NCBI RefSeq assembly: GCF_003610455.1
Contig: NZ_RAQK01000001.1
Location: forward strand, 1,550,001 to 1,614,000
DNA: 64,000 bases
Source: Sulfitobacter guttiformis
Lineage (GTDB): Bacteria > Pseudomonadota > Alphaproteobacteria > Rhodobacterales > Rhodobacteraceae
Direction of reading: 5' to 3'
The notes under the pieces were generated by a model that was not told the origin of the DNA, ran no database searches, and was given only the letters and a program-made list of their open reading frames with translations. A program made the translations under genes and the position numbers. Shown here piece after piece: positions 8,642-17,294 of this stretch (positions within the stretch are counted from its first letter, which is position 1; each line of letters begins with the position of its first letter).

Positions 8642-9826
8642 CTATGGGTGGGGGAGCGCTAAAAGCTCGGCCCTTGTCAGAACAAAATTTGATGCAATCC
8701 ACTCTGTTTTCAACTGGCTGATCCGCTTGCCCAGCGCTTCACCCTTGAACGTCGGCATCAAATCCTGTGCAGAGACAGGAAATCGCTGACGGGAGGCATG
8801 TAAAAGCGCGTCGACGTACCGTGCCTCCGGCATGCTCTCTGCGATAGCGCAACGGATTAAATAAGCTTGGGTCGCCAGCTCCGGTCCATGGTCAAAAGAG
8901 ATCCCCAACAAAGAAGCTCCTTCGAAAGCAGCCTTATGGATAAGAGCGTATTCCCTATGTTCACTTCTGCTCAATCGCAGACGCTTAGGCACACCCTCAC
9001 CACCGAGCACGACCAGCCTCGCCAACCAGCTTACTGGCGCAGCAATATACGTTCCAGCATGTATCACGAGCAGGATAAAACGAATATCGGTGCCGGGTAG
9101 GATAGTGCCTAGGACACCTGTTTGAGCCATTGCACCAAGTGCTGTCGAGGGATCCTTTGCAGATAGGATTTTCTTGACCTCAGCCCCGACCCTTTCAGCT
9201 GAAAGAGTCTCTAAACCGGACAGATTAGAGCCTATTGCGGCAATAGCCTCAGGATCTAAACCTTCAGAGGTATCTCCGTACCACGCGTGGAACCGAAAGT
9301 AGCGCAGCGTGCGTAAATAGTCCTCGCGGATGCGCGTTTCTGCATCCTCAATAAACCGGACGCGGCCTGCCCGCAGATCATCCAGCCCGTTTAGGGGGTC
9401 AATCACGGTACCATCCGCTTCGGCATAAAGCGCATTCATTGTAAAGTCGCGGCGGCGCGCATCTTCGGTAATATCGGTAGAATATGCGATCACGGCATGG
9501 CGACCGTCTGTCACGACATCGCGGCGAAATGTCGTGACTTCATAGGGAGTGCCGCCGGAGACAACCGTGATCGTCCCATGATCAATTCCAGTTGGAATAG
9601 GTTTCAAACCCGACGCCTCGGCCAGTTCGATCACTTGTGCGGGCGTTGCAGATGTAGACATATCCACGTCACTGACGCCTACGCCCAAAAGAGCGTTGCG
9701 AACGCACCCACCCACGTAGAAAATTTGGTGGCCGCCCTGCGCAATTGCATCAAACACCGCCCTCGCCGAGGGAGCGACCAGCCATGCCGCATCTTCAGCG
9801 ACTATTTTTGTATAATTTCGGTCCAT
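8642..9826 (-). CDS. cca: CCA tRNA nucleotidyltransferase
   Basis: Adds or repairs the 3-prime CCA end of tRNAs. The 394-residue protein has the class II polymerase-beta fold head: YVGGCVRNALLG near residues 37-48 and the metal-binding DVDMS pair shortly after. The RRDFTMNALYA motif (NTP selection) and the GLDDLRAGRVRFIED and EDYLRTLRYFRF motifs follow. The C-terminal domain is diverged, as usual for alphaproteobacteria, with no HD domain seen. Its ATG lies inside the 3-prime end of the NUDIX gene (25-base overlap), so the operon hslO-nudix-cca is translationally linked. Confidence 0.93.
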   Translation of the reverse strand: MDRNYTKIVAEDAAWLVAPSARAVFDAIAQGGHQIFYVGGCVRNALLGVGVSDVDMSTSATPAQVIELAEASGLKPIPTGIDHGTITVVSGGTPYEVTTFRRDVVTDGRHAVIAYSTDITEDARRRDFTMNALYAEADGTVIDPLNGLDDLRAGRVRFIEDAETRIREDYLRTLRYFRFHAWYGDTSEGLDPEAIAAIGSNLSGLETLSAERVGAEVKKILSAKDPSTALGAMAQTGVLGTILPGTDIRFILLVIHAGTYIAAPVSWLARLVVLGGEGVPKRLRLSRSEHREYALIHKAAFEGASLLGISFDHGPELATQAYLIRCAIAESMPEARYVDALLHASRQRFPVSAQDLMPTFKGEALGKRISQLKTEWIASNFVLTRAELLALPHP

Positions 9827-10398
9827 GCCCGCAACATACGCGCAGTAGCGCCCCAGATGTAATAGGGGCCGTAGGGAACGACGAAATAATGCCGCATCTG
9901 CCCACGCCAGCGTCGTGATTGAATGACGTAATTTTCTGGGTTCAAAAGATGATCCAGAGGGACCGCAAAAACTTCGTCAACCTCACCAGGTTCCGGCAGG
10001 ATATTAAACGGCTTTTTAACAAAACCGATGACGGGCGTCACATGAAAGCTGGTGACTGTTTCATGCGGCGGAAGAGTGCCGAGAACTTCAACGCACTCCG
10101 GTGGAAGACCAATTTCCTCATGCGCCTCGCGCAACGCAGCGGCGATTACGTCAACGTCGCCCTCATCCTGCTTACCGCCAGGAAAAGCAATCTGGCCGGG
10201 GTGGTGTTTAAGTGCGGCAGAGCGTTTGGTCAGTAAAAGGTTCAATCCATCAGGCCCCTCCACAATCGGTGCAAGAACGCCGGCAGGACGCAGCACGCGA
10301 CCCGCAGGCAGAACTGTATCGGGGTTCAGGTCAAAATCGGATGACCCGACCCCCGTTTGCGCCAGCGCTATGCGAAAATGATCGAGAGATTCACGCAT
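9802..10398 (-). CDS. NUDIX hydrolase, CoA pyrophosphatase type
   Basis: Predicted to hydrolyse CoA or a related dinucleotide. The 198-residue protein carries the complete Nudix box around residues 72-94, reading GGKQDEGD then REAHEEIGL (G-x5-E-x7-REUxEExGU). The preceding LTKRSAALKHHPGQIAFPGG matches the CoA-diphosphatase (NudL/YeaB-like) signature. It overlaps hslO upstream by 8 bases and cca downstream by 25. The C-terminus contains YYIWGATARMLR, also typical of this subfamily. The substrate assignment rests on these motifs only. Confidence 0.88.
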   Translation of the reverse strand: MRESLDHFRIALAQTGVGSSDFDLNPDTVLPAGRVLRPAGVLAPIVEGPDGLNLLLTKRSAALKHHPGQIAFPGGKQDEGDVDVIAAALREAHEEIGLPPECVEVLGTLPPHETVTSFHVTPVIGFVKKPFNILPEPGEVDEVFAVPLDHLLNPENYVIQSRRWRGQMRHYFVVPYGPYYIWGATARMLRAWTEIIQK

Positions 10399-11377
10399 TT
10401 TTTTCAGCGTCGAAACCTACTGTTGCGGGATCAATGTCGTAGTGCGCCCCGCAAAACTGGCAATCAGCTGTCACGCGCCCCTCGTCCGTAGTCATTGTCG
10501 ATATGTCCTTGGCGGAATAGATTGAAAGGCTTTGACGGACACGATCCTCGGAGCAAGTGCACCCGAAATGGACACGCTGCTTGTCAAAAATACGCGGGCT
10601 TTCCTGATGGAAAAGACGCAAAAGGACTTCGGAAGGCTCAAGCGAGGGGCCGATCAGTTCCAGATCATCCACAGTGTCGAGCAAGACATTCACACGGGTC
10701 CAGTTTTCTTTTTCGTCATCATCCAGAAGGTCAGCGGACTGTAAAATATCACCCGATCCCTCCGACTGCGCGGCAAAAGGTGATGCTTTCGGCATATGCT
10801 GCAACATCACACCCCCGGCACGCCAATGCTCGGGCGCATCCGATGTTATGGATTTGCCAAAGCTCAACTCGAAGCGGGTCGGCAATTGCTCGGATTGTGC
10901 AAAATATCCTTCGGCAGATTTTGAAAGGCTCTCGGACGACAAGGGCGAAATACCTTGATAGGGTGTCGTTCCCTTGCCCTGATCAATCATCACAGCAAAA
11001 TAACCCTTCCCGACTTGATCGATCGGGGCACCATCAGTCAAACGCTCGGCGTCATAGCTGGCGTAGGCGCGAATGCGGGCGGGCTTACCGTCCTCTTCAG
11101 GGCCATAATAGTCCGTCGCGATCATCCGCACGGGGCCATCCGATTGTACCTGAAGCTGGAGTTTCCAGCGCAGCTTCATTGTTTGCCCGATAAGAGCGGT
11201 TAGCAGTGCCATTTCCGCTACCAATGCCTCTACGACAGGTGGATAGTCATGCTGTTCCAAAATACCGGCCAAGGCCGTGTCCAGCCGCGCAATGCGCCCG
11301 CGCATGTCGGAGTTGTCGAGCTGGAAAGGTAGAACTGTATCGTCCCACCCGCTGTTGTTGGCCTGTGTCATTTTCAT
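10391..11377 (-). CDS. hslO: Hsp33 redox-regulated chaperone
   Basis: A cytoplasmic holdase chaperone switched on by oxidation. The 328-residue protein shows the Hsp33 fold and, at the C-terminus, the zinc redox switch CTC near residue 272 and CQFC near residue 306. Oxidising these four cysteines unfolds the linker and activates the chaperone in known members. Two candidate ATGs (11377 and 11371) share the same AAGGA sequence; the first is kept. It is the first gene of hslO-nudix-cca and is divergent from the NUDIX gene at 11453. Confidence 0.94.
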   Translation of the reverse strand: MKMTQANNSGWDDTVLPFQLDNSDMRGRIARLDTALAGILEQHDYPPVVEALVAEMALLTALIGQTMKLRWKLQLQVQSDGPVRMIATDYYGPEEDGKPARIRAYASYDAERLTDGAPIDQVGKGYFAVMIDQGKGTTPYQGISPLSSESLSKSAEGYFAQSEQLPTRFELSFGKSITSDAPEHWRAGGVMLQHMPKASPFAAQSEGSGDILQSADLLDDDEKENWTRVNVLLDTVDDLELIGPSLEPSEVLLRLFHQESPRIFDKQRVHFGCTCSEDRVRQSLSIYSAKDISTMTTDEGRVTADCQFCGAHYDIDPATVGFDAEKNA

Positions 11378-11452
11378 CTATCCTTACCGCGAAGTGCTTG
11401 TCATATAACGCCCTATGTAGGTCGAACAAGCCATGACAAAAAGGGGGCTGCC

Positions 11453-11899
11453 GTGATCAGACGTGTCGGAGAGGTGCCACAACGCGGCCAGACCTATAAA
11501 ATGCGTGCTGGAGCCTATGCAATTTTACCCATTGGGCGGCGCTTTTTACTCACTGCCAGCATGCGCGATCCGCTTGATATCCAACTGCCGGGCGGTGGGA
11601 TTGATGCTGGCGAAAGCCCGTTGCGCGCTCTTTTTCGGGAAGTCCGCGAGGAAACCGGCTGGTCCATTGCGCAGCCGCTTCGCCTTGGCGCGTTCCGACG
11701 CTTTGTCTTTATGCCAGAGTACAATCTTTGGGCAGAGAAACTATGCCACGTTTATGTTGCTCATCCAGCGCGACAGCTTCACATGCCAACAGAGCCCGAT
11801 CACGAAACGCTCATTCTCGATGCAGATGATGCCATTGCTGCATTGGGTAACGATGGTGACAGAATGTTTATGGAAGCTTATGCGACCGGAAGGCCATGA
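11453..11899 (+). CDS. NUDIX hydrolase
   Basis: A 148-residue protein that is essentially one NUDIX domain. The box reads GGGIDAGE then REVREETGW, with all catalytic glutamates, near residues 44-66. The GTG start at 11453 is used because AGGGGG lies 7 bases upstream and the next in-frame start would cut into the domain. The substrate is not predictable. It lacks the CoA-type signature of the NUDIX protein at 9802-10398. Its last 22 bases overlap the convergent receiver-phosphatase gene. Confidence 0.85.
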   Translation: MIRRVGEVPQRGQTYKMRAGAYAILPIGRRFLLTASMRDPLDIQLPGGGIDAGESPLRALFREVREETGWSIAQPLRLGAFRRFVFMPEYNLWAEKLCHVYVAHPARQLHMPTEPDHETLILDADDAIAALGNDGDRMFMEAYATGRP

Positions 11900-13158
11900 T
11901 ACTCAAACAAAATTGCTGATACATCATCGGGAAAATCCTCACTCCCGTTGAACTCTGTCAGGCGCCAGATCAACGCCTCGAGAAAAGAAGGGCCGCAGGT
12001 TTGGGACAGATCATGCATCAAGGCGATCAGCCCCCCCTCATCCAGCATCGCGCCGTCCGGCCCCGGACATTCCGTCACTCCATCCGACAATATCAGGATG
12101 CGATCACCCGGGCACAAGACAACCTCGAACTGCACAAAATCTACCCCTGACAGCAACCCGACAGGAAAACCACCAGTCCCCGTTATCTCGATCGTGCCGT
12201 TAGCGCGCTGGATGACGGGGTTCGGATGACCCGCCTGTGACATTACCACTTGTCCGGTCGACATCTCTACAAAACCCAGAAGGAGCGTGAAATAATGCTC
12301 CGTCTCCATTTCGTCCAAAACAAGGTTGTTAAGATCCGCAACCACCTCATCGGGCGGTCGCGGAACGAACTCACCCTCCAAATTCTTATGCAGCGCGACA
12401 TTCTGGTCGGGCGCGGCACTGGACAGATACCCCGCCAGGCTTGCTGTCATCAGCGCAGAACTGATACCATGACCTGAAACATCCAACGCATAGAGCCCGA
12501 TATGACGCGGCCCCGCTTCGAAGAACCCGACCAAATCACCGCCCACATGCCCTGAAGAGCGCAACATAAGTGAGAGGTCACCAACGGGCATTGCCCGAAA
12601 TCGCTCGCGCACAAGAGACTGCTGAAGCTTTTTCGCCTCTTTAAGATCGCTGTCGATATTATCATAGAGTTGCTGCAACTCGCCCAATGTCTCGCTGAGA
12701 GTCCGGTTTGCCTGCGCCATTTTACGCTGCATCTCGATCAAGCGCTCCCCGGCTGTGATGCGGGCACGCAATTCATTGTTATCGACCGGCTTACTCAGGA
12801 AATCATCCGCACCATTGTCTAGCCCACGTGCTACTTCTTCCTTATCACTTTTTGACGTCAATAGGATGAAATAGCTGTATTCTTCCCCGCCCAACGCCCT
12901 GAAGTGCTTGCATAGTTCAAGCCCCGACATACCCGGCATCATCCAGTCGCTTAACACCAGATCGGGACGGTTCAGTGCAGCAAGGCGCAGCGCCTCTTCG
13001 CCACTACCAGCCTCCTCCACCTCAAAGCCCCATTTTTTCAGTGCAATGCTGAGCAGCTTGCGCTGAAGTTTGCTGTCGTCCACCACCAACACGCGCCGGA
13101 TAGCACCCGCGCGAGGCTGTGAAGACGGCGAGATATATCGATGTGGGGCAGTCTGCAT
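11878..13158 (-). CDS. Response regulator with SpoIIE/PP2C phosphatase output
   Basis: A 426-residue signalling protein. It has a receiver domain (about residues 20-140) with acidic pocket VLVVDDSK, phospho-acceptor Asp near 70 in LVLSDWMMPGMSG, and KP in FLSKPVDN. A coiled-coil linker (about 145-200) leads to a PP2C/SpoIIE domain with FRAMPVGDLSLMLRSSGHVGGDL, YALDVSGHGISSALM and ILSDGVTE metal-binding motifs. Such proteins dephosphorylate anti-sigma antagonists in partner-switching systems. The frame opens back to 13530, but that part is antisense to the HPt gene, so the ATG at 13158 is used. No kinase or anti-sigma gene is adjacent. Confidence 0.88.
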   Translation of the reverse strand: MQTAPHRYISPSSQPRAGAIRRVLVVDDSKLQRKLLSIALKKWGFEVEEAGSGEEALRLAALNRPDLVLSDWMMPGMSGLELCKHFRALGGEEYSYFILLTSKSDKEEVARGLDNGADDFLSKPVDNNELRARITAGERLIEMQRKMAQANRTLSETLGELQQLYDNIDSDLKEAKKLQQSLVRERFRAMPVGDLSLMLRSSGHVGGDLVGFFEAGPRHIGLYALDVSGHGISSALMTASLAGYLSSAAPDQNVALHKNLEGEFVPRPPDEVVADLNNLVLDEMETEHYFTLLLGFVEMSTGQVVMSQAGHPNPVIQRANGTIEITGTGGFPVGLLSGVDFVQFEVVLCPGDRILILSDGVTECPGPDGAMLDEGGLIALMHDLSQTCGPSFLEALIWRLTEFNGSEDFPDDVSAILFEYHGLPVA

Positions 13159-13296
13159 ATTACTTTCGCTATAAGAACATTGCGCTAGACATAACCGGAT
13201 GGCCTTAACAGGTCGTGAAGCAATCAGCGCAACCTGATGCTCATTCTCCCTTAATAACTCTGGCCTATAAACAGGGCGATCTGAAGGAGATGCGCC

Positions 13297-13629
13297 ATGA
13301 TAGATTGGTTGCGGGTCAACACCCTGCGCGAGGATGTTGGAGACGAAGATTTCGATGATGTTGTCGAAATATTTATCGAAGAGGTTACGGGAATGGTCAC
13401 ACGACTTCGCATAAACCCACAGATGGAGACGCTGGGTGAAGATCTGCACGCGCTGAAGGGCAGCGCACTCAATCTCGGGTTCGCAACCTTCTCTGCCTAT
13501 TGCCAGACCGGTGAATCCCTTGCGGCGCACGGACGCCCTGCAGAAATTGAACTGGGTCAGATTCTGAGTAGTTATGACGAGAGTTTGGCGGCTTTTCTAA
13601 CCGGCTTGAAAAAGCCGCCAGCAGCTTAA
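13297..13629 (+). CDS. Histidine phosphotransfer (HPt) domain protein
   Basis: A 110-residue stand-alone HPt protein, a shuttle that passes phosphate between receivers. The phosphorylatable His is at residue 51 in the motif HALKGSALNLGF. GAAGGAGA lies upstream of the ATG with good spacing. It is divergent from the receiver-PP2C gene across a 138-base gap, so the two probably share a control region and a phosphorelay. An inverted repeat occupies the end of the coding region (13587-13619). Confidence 0.88.
   Translation: MIDWLRVNTLREDVGDEDFDDVVEIFIEEVTGMVTRLRINPQMETLGEDLHALKGSALNLGFATFSAYCQTGESLAAHGRPAEIELGQILSSYDESLAAFLTGLKKPPAA
13587..13619. terminator. Inverted repeat at the convergent HPt/SDR gene ends
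   Basis: Perfect 10-base arms GGCGGCTTTT (13587-13596) and AAAAGCCGCC (13610-13619) around a 13-base loop, inside the last codons of the HPt gene and 7 bases from the SDR stop. Position suggests a shared terminator, but there is no clear U-run after the stem on either strand. Confidence 0.35.
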
Positions 13630-14432
13630 ACCAGTTTGTAAAAATTACCGACGCTGATGCCGCCATGTTCAGTCATCGCTTTGGCCCGCAACATCTGCAT
13701 CCCTTTTATCCAGCGTGCAGGATCAGCACCGCGTAGCGCACTATATTTCGCAACGTCAGGGTGCGGCAGAATGACAAACGCGCCTTCTGCGACGCCTTTC
13801 CAAACCGCTTTTGCAACATCGTCGGCGGTCAGTAGGTTCCCTTTCGCATCACCATCACCAAGTCCCAGCAGCGGTGTAGCCACATATTGCGGGCAGACAA
13901 CTGAGACGCCGATGCCATCTGCCCCATGACTGATCAACAGCGATTCAGCGAAACTGACAGCGGCGTGTTTGGTCGCAGAATAGGCGGAATCGCCGATCTG
14001 GTTCAGCAATCCTGCCGCTGAGGCAACATTCACAAAGTGCCCCGATCCACGCGCGATCATAGCAGGCAAAACTGCGCGTGCCGCCCAGACATGAGCCATG
14101 ACATGGACGTTCCAATTTAGCATCCAGTCGGCATCGGGCGCAGATGCGGCATGGGACGGATCACCCCGCCCAAGACCCGCGTTAGACACGAAAACATCAA
14201 TTGGTCCATGCGCCGCTTCGGCTACTGCAACTGCTGCTATAATCTGCGTTTCCTGCGTGACATCACAGGAAACCGCAATGCCACCTATCTCGTGTGCAAT
14301 ACTCTGTGCCTGCTCGATATTCAGGTCTGCTATGCACACCTTGGCTCCCGCCTGTGCCGCCTGCCGCGCAATGGCTGCGCCAATACCACTCGCGCCGCCT
14401 GTTACGATGATCGACTTATCCGAAATATCCAT
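13626..14432 (-). CDS. SDR family NAD(P)-dependent oxidoreductase
   Basis: A 268-residue classical short-chain dehydrogenase. The cofactor loop TGGASGIGAAIA lies at residues 10-21, the NAG motif (VSNAGLG) near 85, and catalytic Ser then YSATK near 150-155. The substrate is unknown. The ATG at 14432 is preferred because GGGAG lies 6 bases before it; a GTG at 14447 would overlap the ilvA stop as GTGA and adds five residues. It lies just downstream of ilvA, probably co-transcribed. Confidence 0.88.
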   Translation of the reverse strand: MDISDKSIIVTGGASGIGAAIARQAAQAGAKVCIADLNIEQAQSIAHEIGGIAVSCDVTQETQIIAAVAVAEAAHGPIDVFVSNAGLGRGDPSHAASAPDADWMLNWNVHVMAHVWAARAVLPAMIARGSGHFVNVASAAGLLNQIGDSAYSATKHAAVSFAESLLISHGADGIGVSVVCPQYVATPLLGLGDGDAKGNLLTADDVAKAVWKGVAEGAFVILPHPDVAKYSALRGADPARWIKGMQMLRAKAMTEHGGISVGNFYKLV

Positions 14433-14443
14433 TTGCGGCTCCC

Positions 14444-15676
14444 TCACAATACGAACTGCCCAAGCGTCTCATCATTAGTGATATCTGTATAGGTGAACCC
14501 TGCGTCATCAAGCTCCCGCACGAAGCGCGTAAAGTTATCCGCATTCAACGTCTCGATGCCAATGAGGACAGAGCCGAAATTACGCGCCGATTTCTTCAGG
14601 TATTCGAACCTACAGATATCGTCTTCTGGCCCCAGAATATTCAGGAACTCCTTAAGCGCACCAGGACGCTGCGGCAGACGCAGGATGAAATATTTCTTGA
14701 GTCCGGAGTACCGCTGCGCCCGCTCTTTCACTTCAGGCAACCGCTCAAAGTCGAAATTACCGCCGGACGTTACACAAACCACAGTCTTGCCTTTGATTTG
14801 CTCGGCCACTTCGCCAAGCGCCTCGATACTCAGCGCTCCTGCAGGTTCAAGCACGATCCCTTCGACATTGAGCATTTCGATGATGCTTACACAGATGCGG
14901 TCCTCGGTAAGATGCACCACATCACTGCGTTTGGCATCTTTCAACTTCTCAAACGTCCGCGCTCCGATCTTGGCCACTGCCGCTCCATCAACAAAGCTGT
15001 TGATCGGCGAAACATCCACCGGCTTACCTTCTTCAAGCGCACGCCCCAAGCTCGGCGCGCCCGTTGGCTCGACATAGGTGTAGGTGCAGCGATCTCCGAA
15101 AAAGGCGCGCGTGCCAGCGGATAGGCCGCCTCCACCGACCGGAAGGATAATGTGATCAGGCACACCTCCCAGCTGGTCCTCGATTTCGACTGCGACAGAG
15201 GCCTGACCCTCAATCACATTGTCATCATCAAAAGGTGACAGGAAATACCCCCCCTCATCTCGGCAGAATTCTTGTGCCGTGGTGAGTGTTTGGTCAAAAT
15301 AATCGCCAACAAGGCGCACTTCTATGTTGGTACCGCCAAAAATTTTAGTTTTCTGGATCTTTTGTTGGGGCGTGGTCACGGGCATGAATATCACGCCCCG
15401 CACGCCAAAATGACTACACATAAACGCAACACCCTGCGCGTGGTTGCCGGCAGACGCACACACAAACAGCTGGTGATCTGGGATCAGCTTTCGCATGGCG
15501 TTGAAGGCCCCGCGCAGCTTGTAGGAACGTACCGGGCTCAAATCCTCACGCTTGAGATAGATCTCCGCGCCATATCTCTCCGACAAATGCTCATTCTTCA
15601 TAAGCGGTGTCGCGGGAAAGACCGCGCGCATGGCCCGCGTGGCGGTGATCGCGCCCATCTGGAAATCTTCGCTCAT
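14444..15676 (-). CDS. ilvA: Threonine ammonia-lyase (threonine deaminase)
   Basis: Converts threonine to 2-oxobutanoate and ammonia with PLP, the entry step to isoleucine. The 410-residue protein has the PLP lysine in SYKLRGAFNAM near residue 53, the phosphate loop VGGGGLSAGT near 182, and SGGNFD further on. A single ACT-like regulatory domain (about 330-410, starting KKYFILRLPQRPGALKEF) suggests allosteric control. This is the short one-ACT form, not the longer two-domain E. coli IlvA. It is divergent from argG across a 130-base gap. Confidence 0.93.
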   Translation of the reverse strand: MSEDFQMGAITATRAMRAVFPATPLMKNEHLSERYGAEIYLKREDLSPVRSYKLRGAFNAMRKLIPDHQLFVCASAGNHAQGVAFMCSHFGVRGVIFMPVTTPQQKIQKTKIFGGTNIEVRLVGDYFDQTLTTAQEFCRDEGGYFLSPFDDDNVIEGQASVAVEIEDQLGGVPDHIILPVGGGGLSAGTRAFFGDRCTYTYVEPTGAPSLGRALEEGKPVDVSPINSFVDGAAVAKIGARTFEKLKDAKRSDVVHLTEDRICVSIIEMLNVEGIVLEPAGALSIEALGEVAEQIKGKTVVCVTSGGNFDFERLPEVKERAQRYSGLKKYFILRLPQRPGALKEFLNILGPEDDICRFEYLKKSARNFGSVLIGIETLNADNFTRFVRELDDAGFTYTDITNDETLGQFVL

Positions 15677-15806
15677 TTGTTGCGGCCCTTATCTAACGCC
15701 TGTCTTGGATAGGTCGCGAATGCATGCCCGTCAATCAAGCCATCCCGCTTGCTGTACCCCTTGAAACGCGATACCCAAACCGCGAAACTCGACAAAGGAA
15801 GAGATC

Positions 15807-17027
15807 ATGCCTGCGCCCAAGAAAGTTGTCCTCGCCTACTCCGGCGGTCTCGATACTTCTATTATCCTAAAATGGCTGCAAACCGAATACGGCTGTGAGG
15901 TAGTTACCTTTACCGCCGATCTGGGCCAAGGAGAAGAGCTGGAGCCCGCCCGTGCAAAAGCAGAGATGATGGGTGCATCTGCGATATATGTCGAGGACGT
16001 GCGCGAAGAGTTCGTGCGTGACTTTGTATTCCCGATGTTTCGCGCCAACGCTGTGTATGAAGGTCTCTATCTGCTAGGCACATCCATTGCGCGCCCCCTG
16101 ATTTCAAAGCGTCTGGTCGAGATCGCACATGAAGTCGGAGCAGATGCTGTAGCACATGGTGCGACTGGCAAAGGCAACGATCAAGTTCGCTTTGAGCTTG
16201 CCGCATATGCTCTTGATCCCAATATCAAAGTAATCGCGCCATGGCGGGAGTGGGATTTGACCAGCCGCACCAAGCTGCTGGAATTTGCCGAAGCGAACCA
16301 GATACCGGTGGCAAAAGACAAACGCGGCGAAGCGCCGTTTTCGGTGGATGCAAACCTTCTGCACACCTCCTCGGAGGGCAAGGTTCTGGAAGATCCAGCA
16401 GTTGATGCGCCCGATTACGTTTACCAGCGTACTGTCGCACCCGAGGACGCACCGAACGAGCCGGAATATATCGAGGTCGGTTTCGAGCGTGGCGATGCGG
16501 TGTCCGTCAATGGCGAAGCGCTCTCGCCCGCCGAGCTTTTGACCAAACTCAATGAACTCGGCGGCAAGCACGGGTGTGGTCGTCTCGATCTTGTAGAGGG
16601 CCGCTTTGTCGGCATGAAATCACGCGGAATTTACGAGACACCGGGCGGCACGCTCCTACTGGAAGCGCACCGCGCCATTGAATCCATCACGCTCGACCGC
16701 GGTGCAATGCACCTCAAGGACCAACTCATGCCGCAGTATGCGGAGCTGATTTATAACGGTTTTTGGTTCTCACCGGAGCGTACAATGCTGCAAGCCGCAA
16801 TTGACGCGAGTCAGACACATGTCACAGGCACGGTCCGCCTCAAGCTCTATAAAGGGCATGCACGAACTGTTGGTCGCTGGTCTGATTACAGCCTCTATTC
16901 AGAGGCTCATGTAACCTTCGAGGACGATGCTGGCGCCTACGACCAAAAAGACGCTGCCGGATTTATCCAACTTAACGCACTGCGCCTCAAGCTGCTGGCA
17001 GCTCGTGATAAGCGGATCAAAGGCTAA
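15807..17027 (+). CDS. argG: Argininosuccinate synthase
   Basis: Joins citrulline and aspartate using ATP in arginine synthesis. The 406-residue protein has the family length. The N-terminal ATP loop [10 protein letters not shown] is at residues 9-18, [14 protein letters not shown] near 118-131, and [10 protein letters not shown] in the C-terminal half. AAGGAAGAG lies just upstream of the ATG. It appears to be a single-gene transcript with hairpins at 17040-17063 and 17074-17095 after its stop. Confidence 0.97.
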   Translation: MPAPKKVVLAYSGGLDTSIILKWLQTEYGCEVVTFTADLGQGEELEPARAKAEMMGASAIYVEDVREEFVRDFVFPMFRANAVYEGLYLLGTSIARPLISKRLVEIAHEVGADAVAHGATGKGNDQVRFELAAYALDPNIKVIAPWREWDLTSRTKLLEFAEANQIPVAKDKRGEAPFSVDANLLHTSSEGKVLEDPAVDAPDYVYQRTVAPEDAPNEPEYIEVGFERGDAVSVNGEALSPAELLTKLNELGGKHGCGRLDLVEGRFVGMKSRGIYETPGGTLLLEAHRAIESITLDRGAMHLKDQLMPQYAELIYNGFWFSPERTMLQAAIDASQTHVTGTVRLKLYKGHARTVGRWSDYSLYSEAHVTFEDDAGAYDQKDAAGFIQLNALRLKLLAARDKRIKG

Positions 17028-17039
17028 AGCACAAACGAA

Positions 17040-17063
17040 GCCGGTCAAATAAATCTGACCGGC
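17040..17063. repeat. Inverted repeat after argG
   Basis: Perfect 8-base arms GCCGGTCA and TGACCGGC around AATAAATC, 12 bases after the argG stop. A further repeat, CCACTG...CAGTGG at 17074-17095, follows, and then an A/T-rich stretch with TTTATTTTTT. Together they may end the argG transcript, but no stem is followed directly by a U-run. Confidence 0.4.
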
Positions 17064-17175
17064 CTCAATCCAACCACTGGAAGAACTGTCAGTGGGAAAG
17101 ATTTGAAAATGATTTATTTTTTAGGCGGAAACGACCACCAAGCGACGTTCAAGCTCAATTTTTTAAAAGAGAACC

Positions 17176-17198
17176 GCCCGGGCATCCGATGCCCGGGC
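17176..17198 (-). terminator. GC-rich palindrome, likely terminator of the sulfotransferase gene
   Basis: Arms GCCCGGGCATC (17176-17186) and GATGCCCGGGC (17188-17198) are perfect complements separated by one base; in RNA the inner pairs would open as a loop. On the minus strand it lies about 100 bases past the sulfotransferase stop and is followed by the T-rich TTCTCTTTTAAAAAATT. Confidence 0.5.
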
Positions 17199-17240
17199 TG
17201 TCTACTCGTTACCGAACCAAAACAGGTTTACTCGTAAATG

Positions 17241-17261
17241 CCTAAATGAATACCATTTAGG
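17241..17261. repeat. AT-rich inverted repeat before the sulfotransferase 3-prime end
   Basis: Perfect 8-base arms CCTAAATG (17241-17248) and CATTTAGG (17254-17261) with a 5-base loop. It lies 34 bases past the stop of the minus-strand sulfotransferase gene. Role unknown; it may be a weak terminator stem or a protein-binding palindrome. Confidence 0.35.
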
Positions 17262-17294
17262 AACACTGAATATTTAGACCAGATCGATGGGGAG

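Noticed and set aside
13159..13530. Long N-terminal extension of the receiver-phosphatase frame
   Set aside because: It is antisense to the HPt gene and shows no domain; the family start is at 13158.
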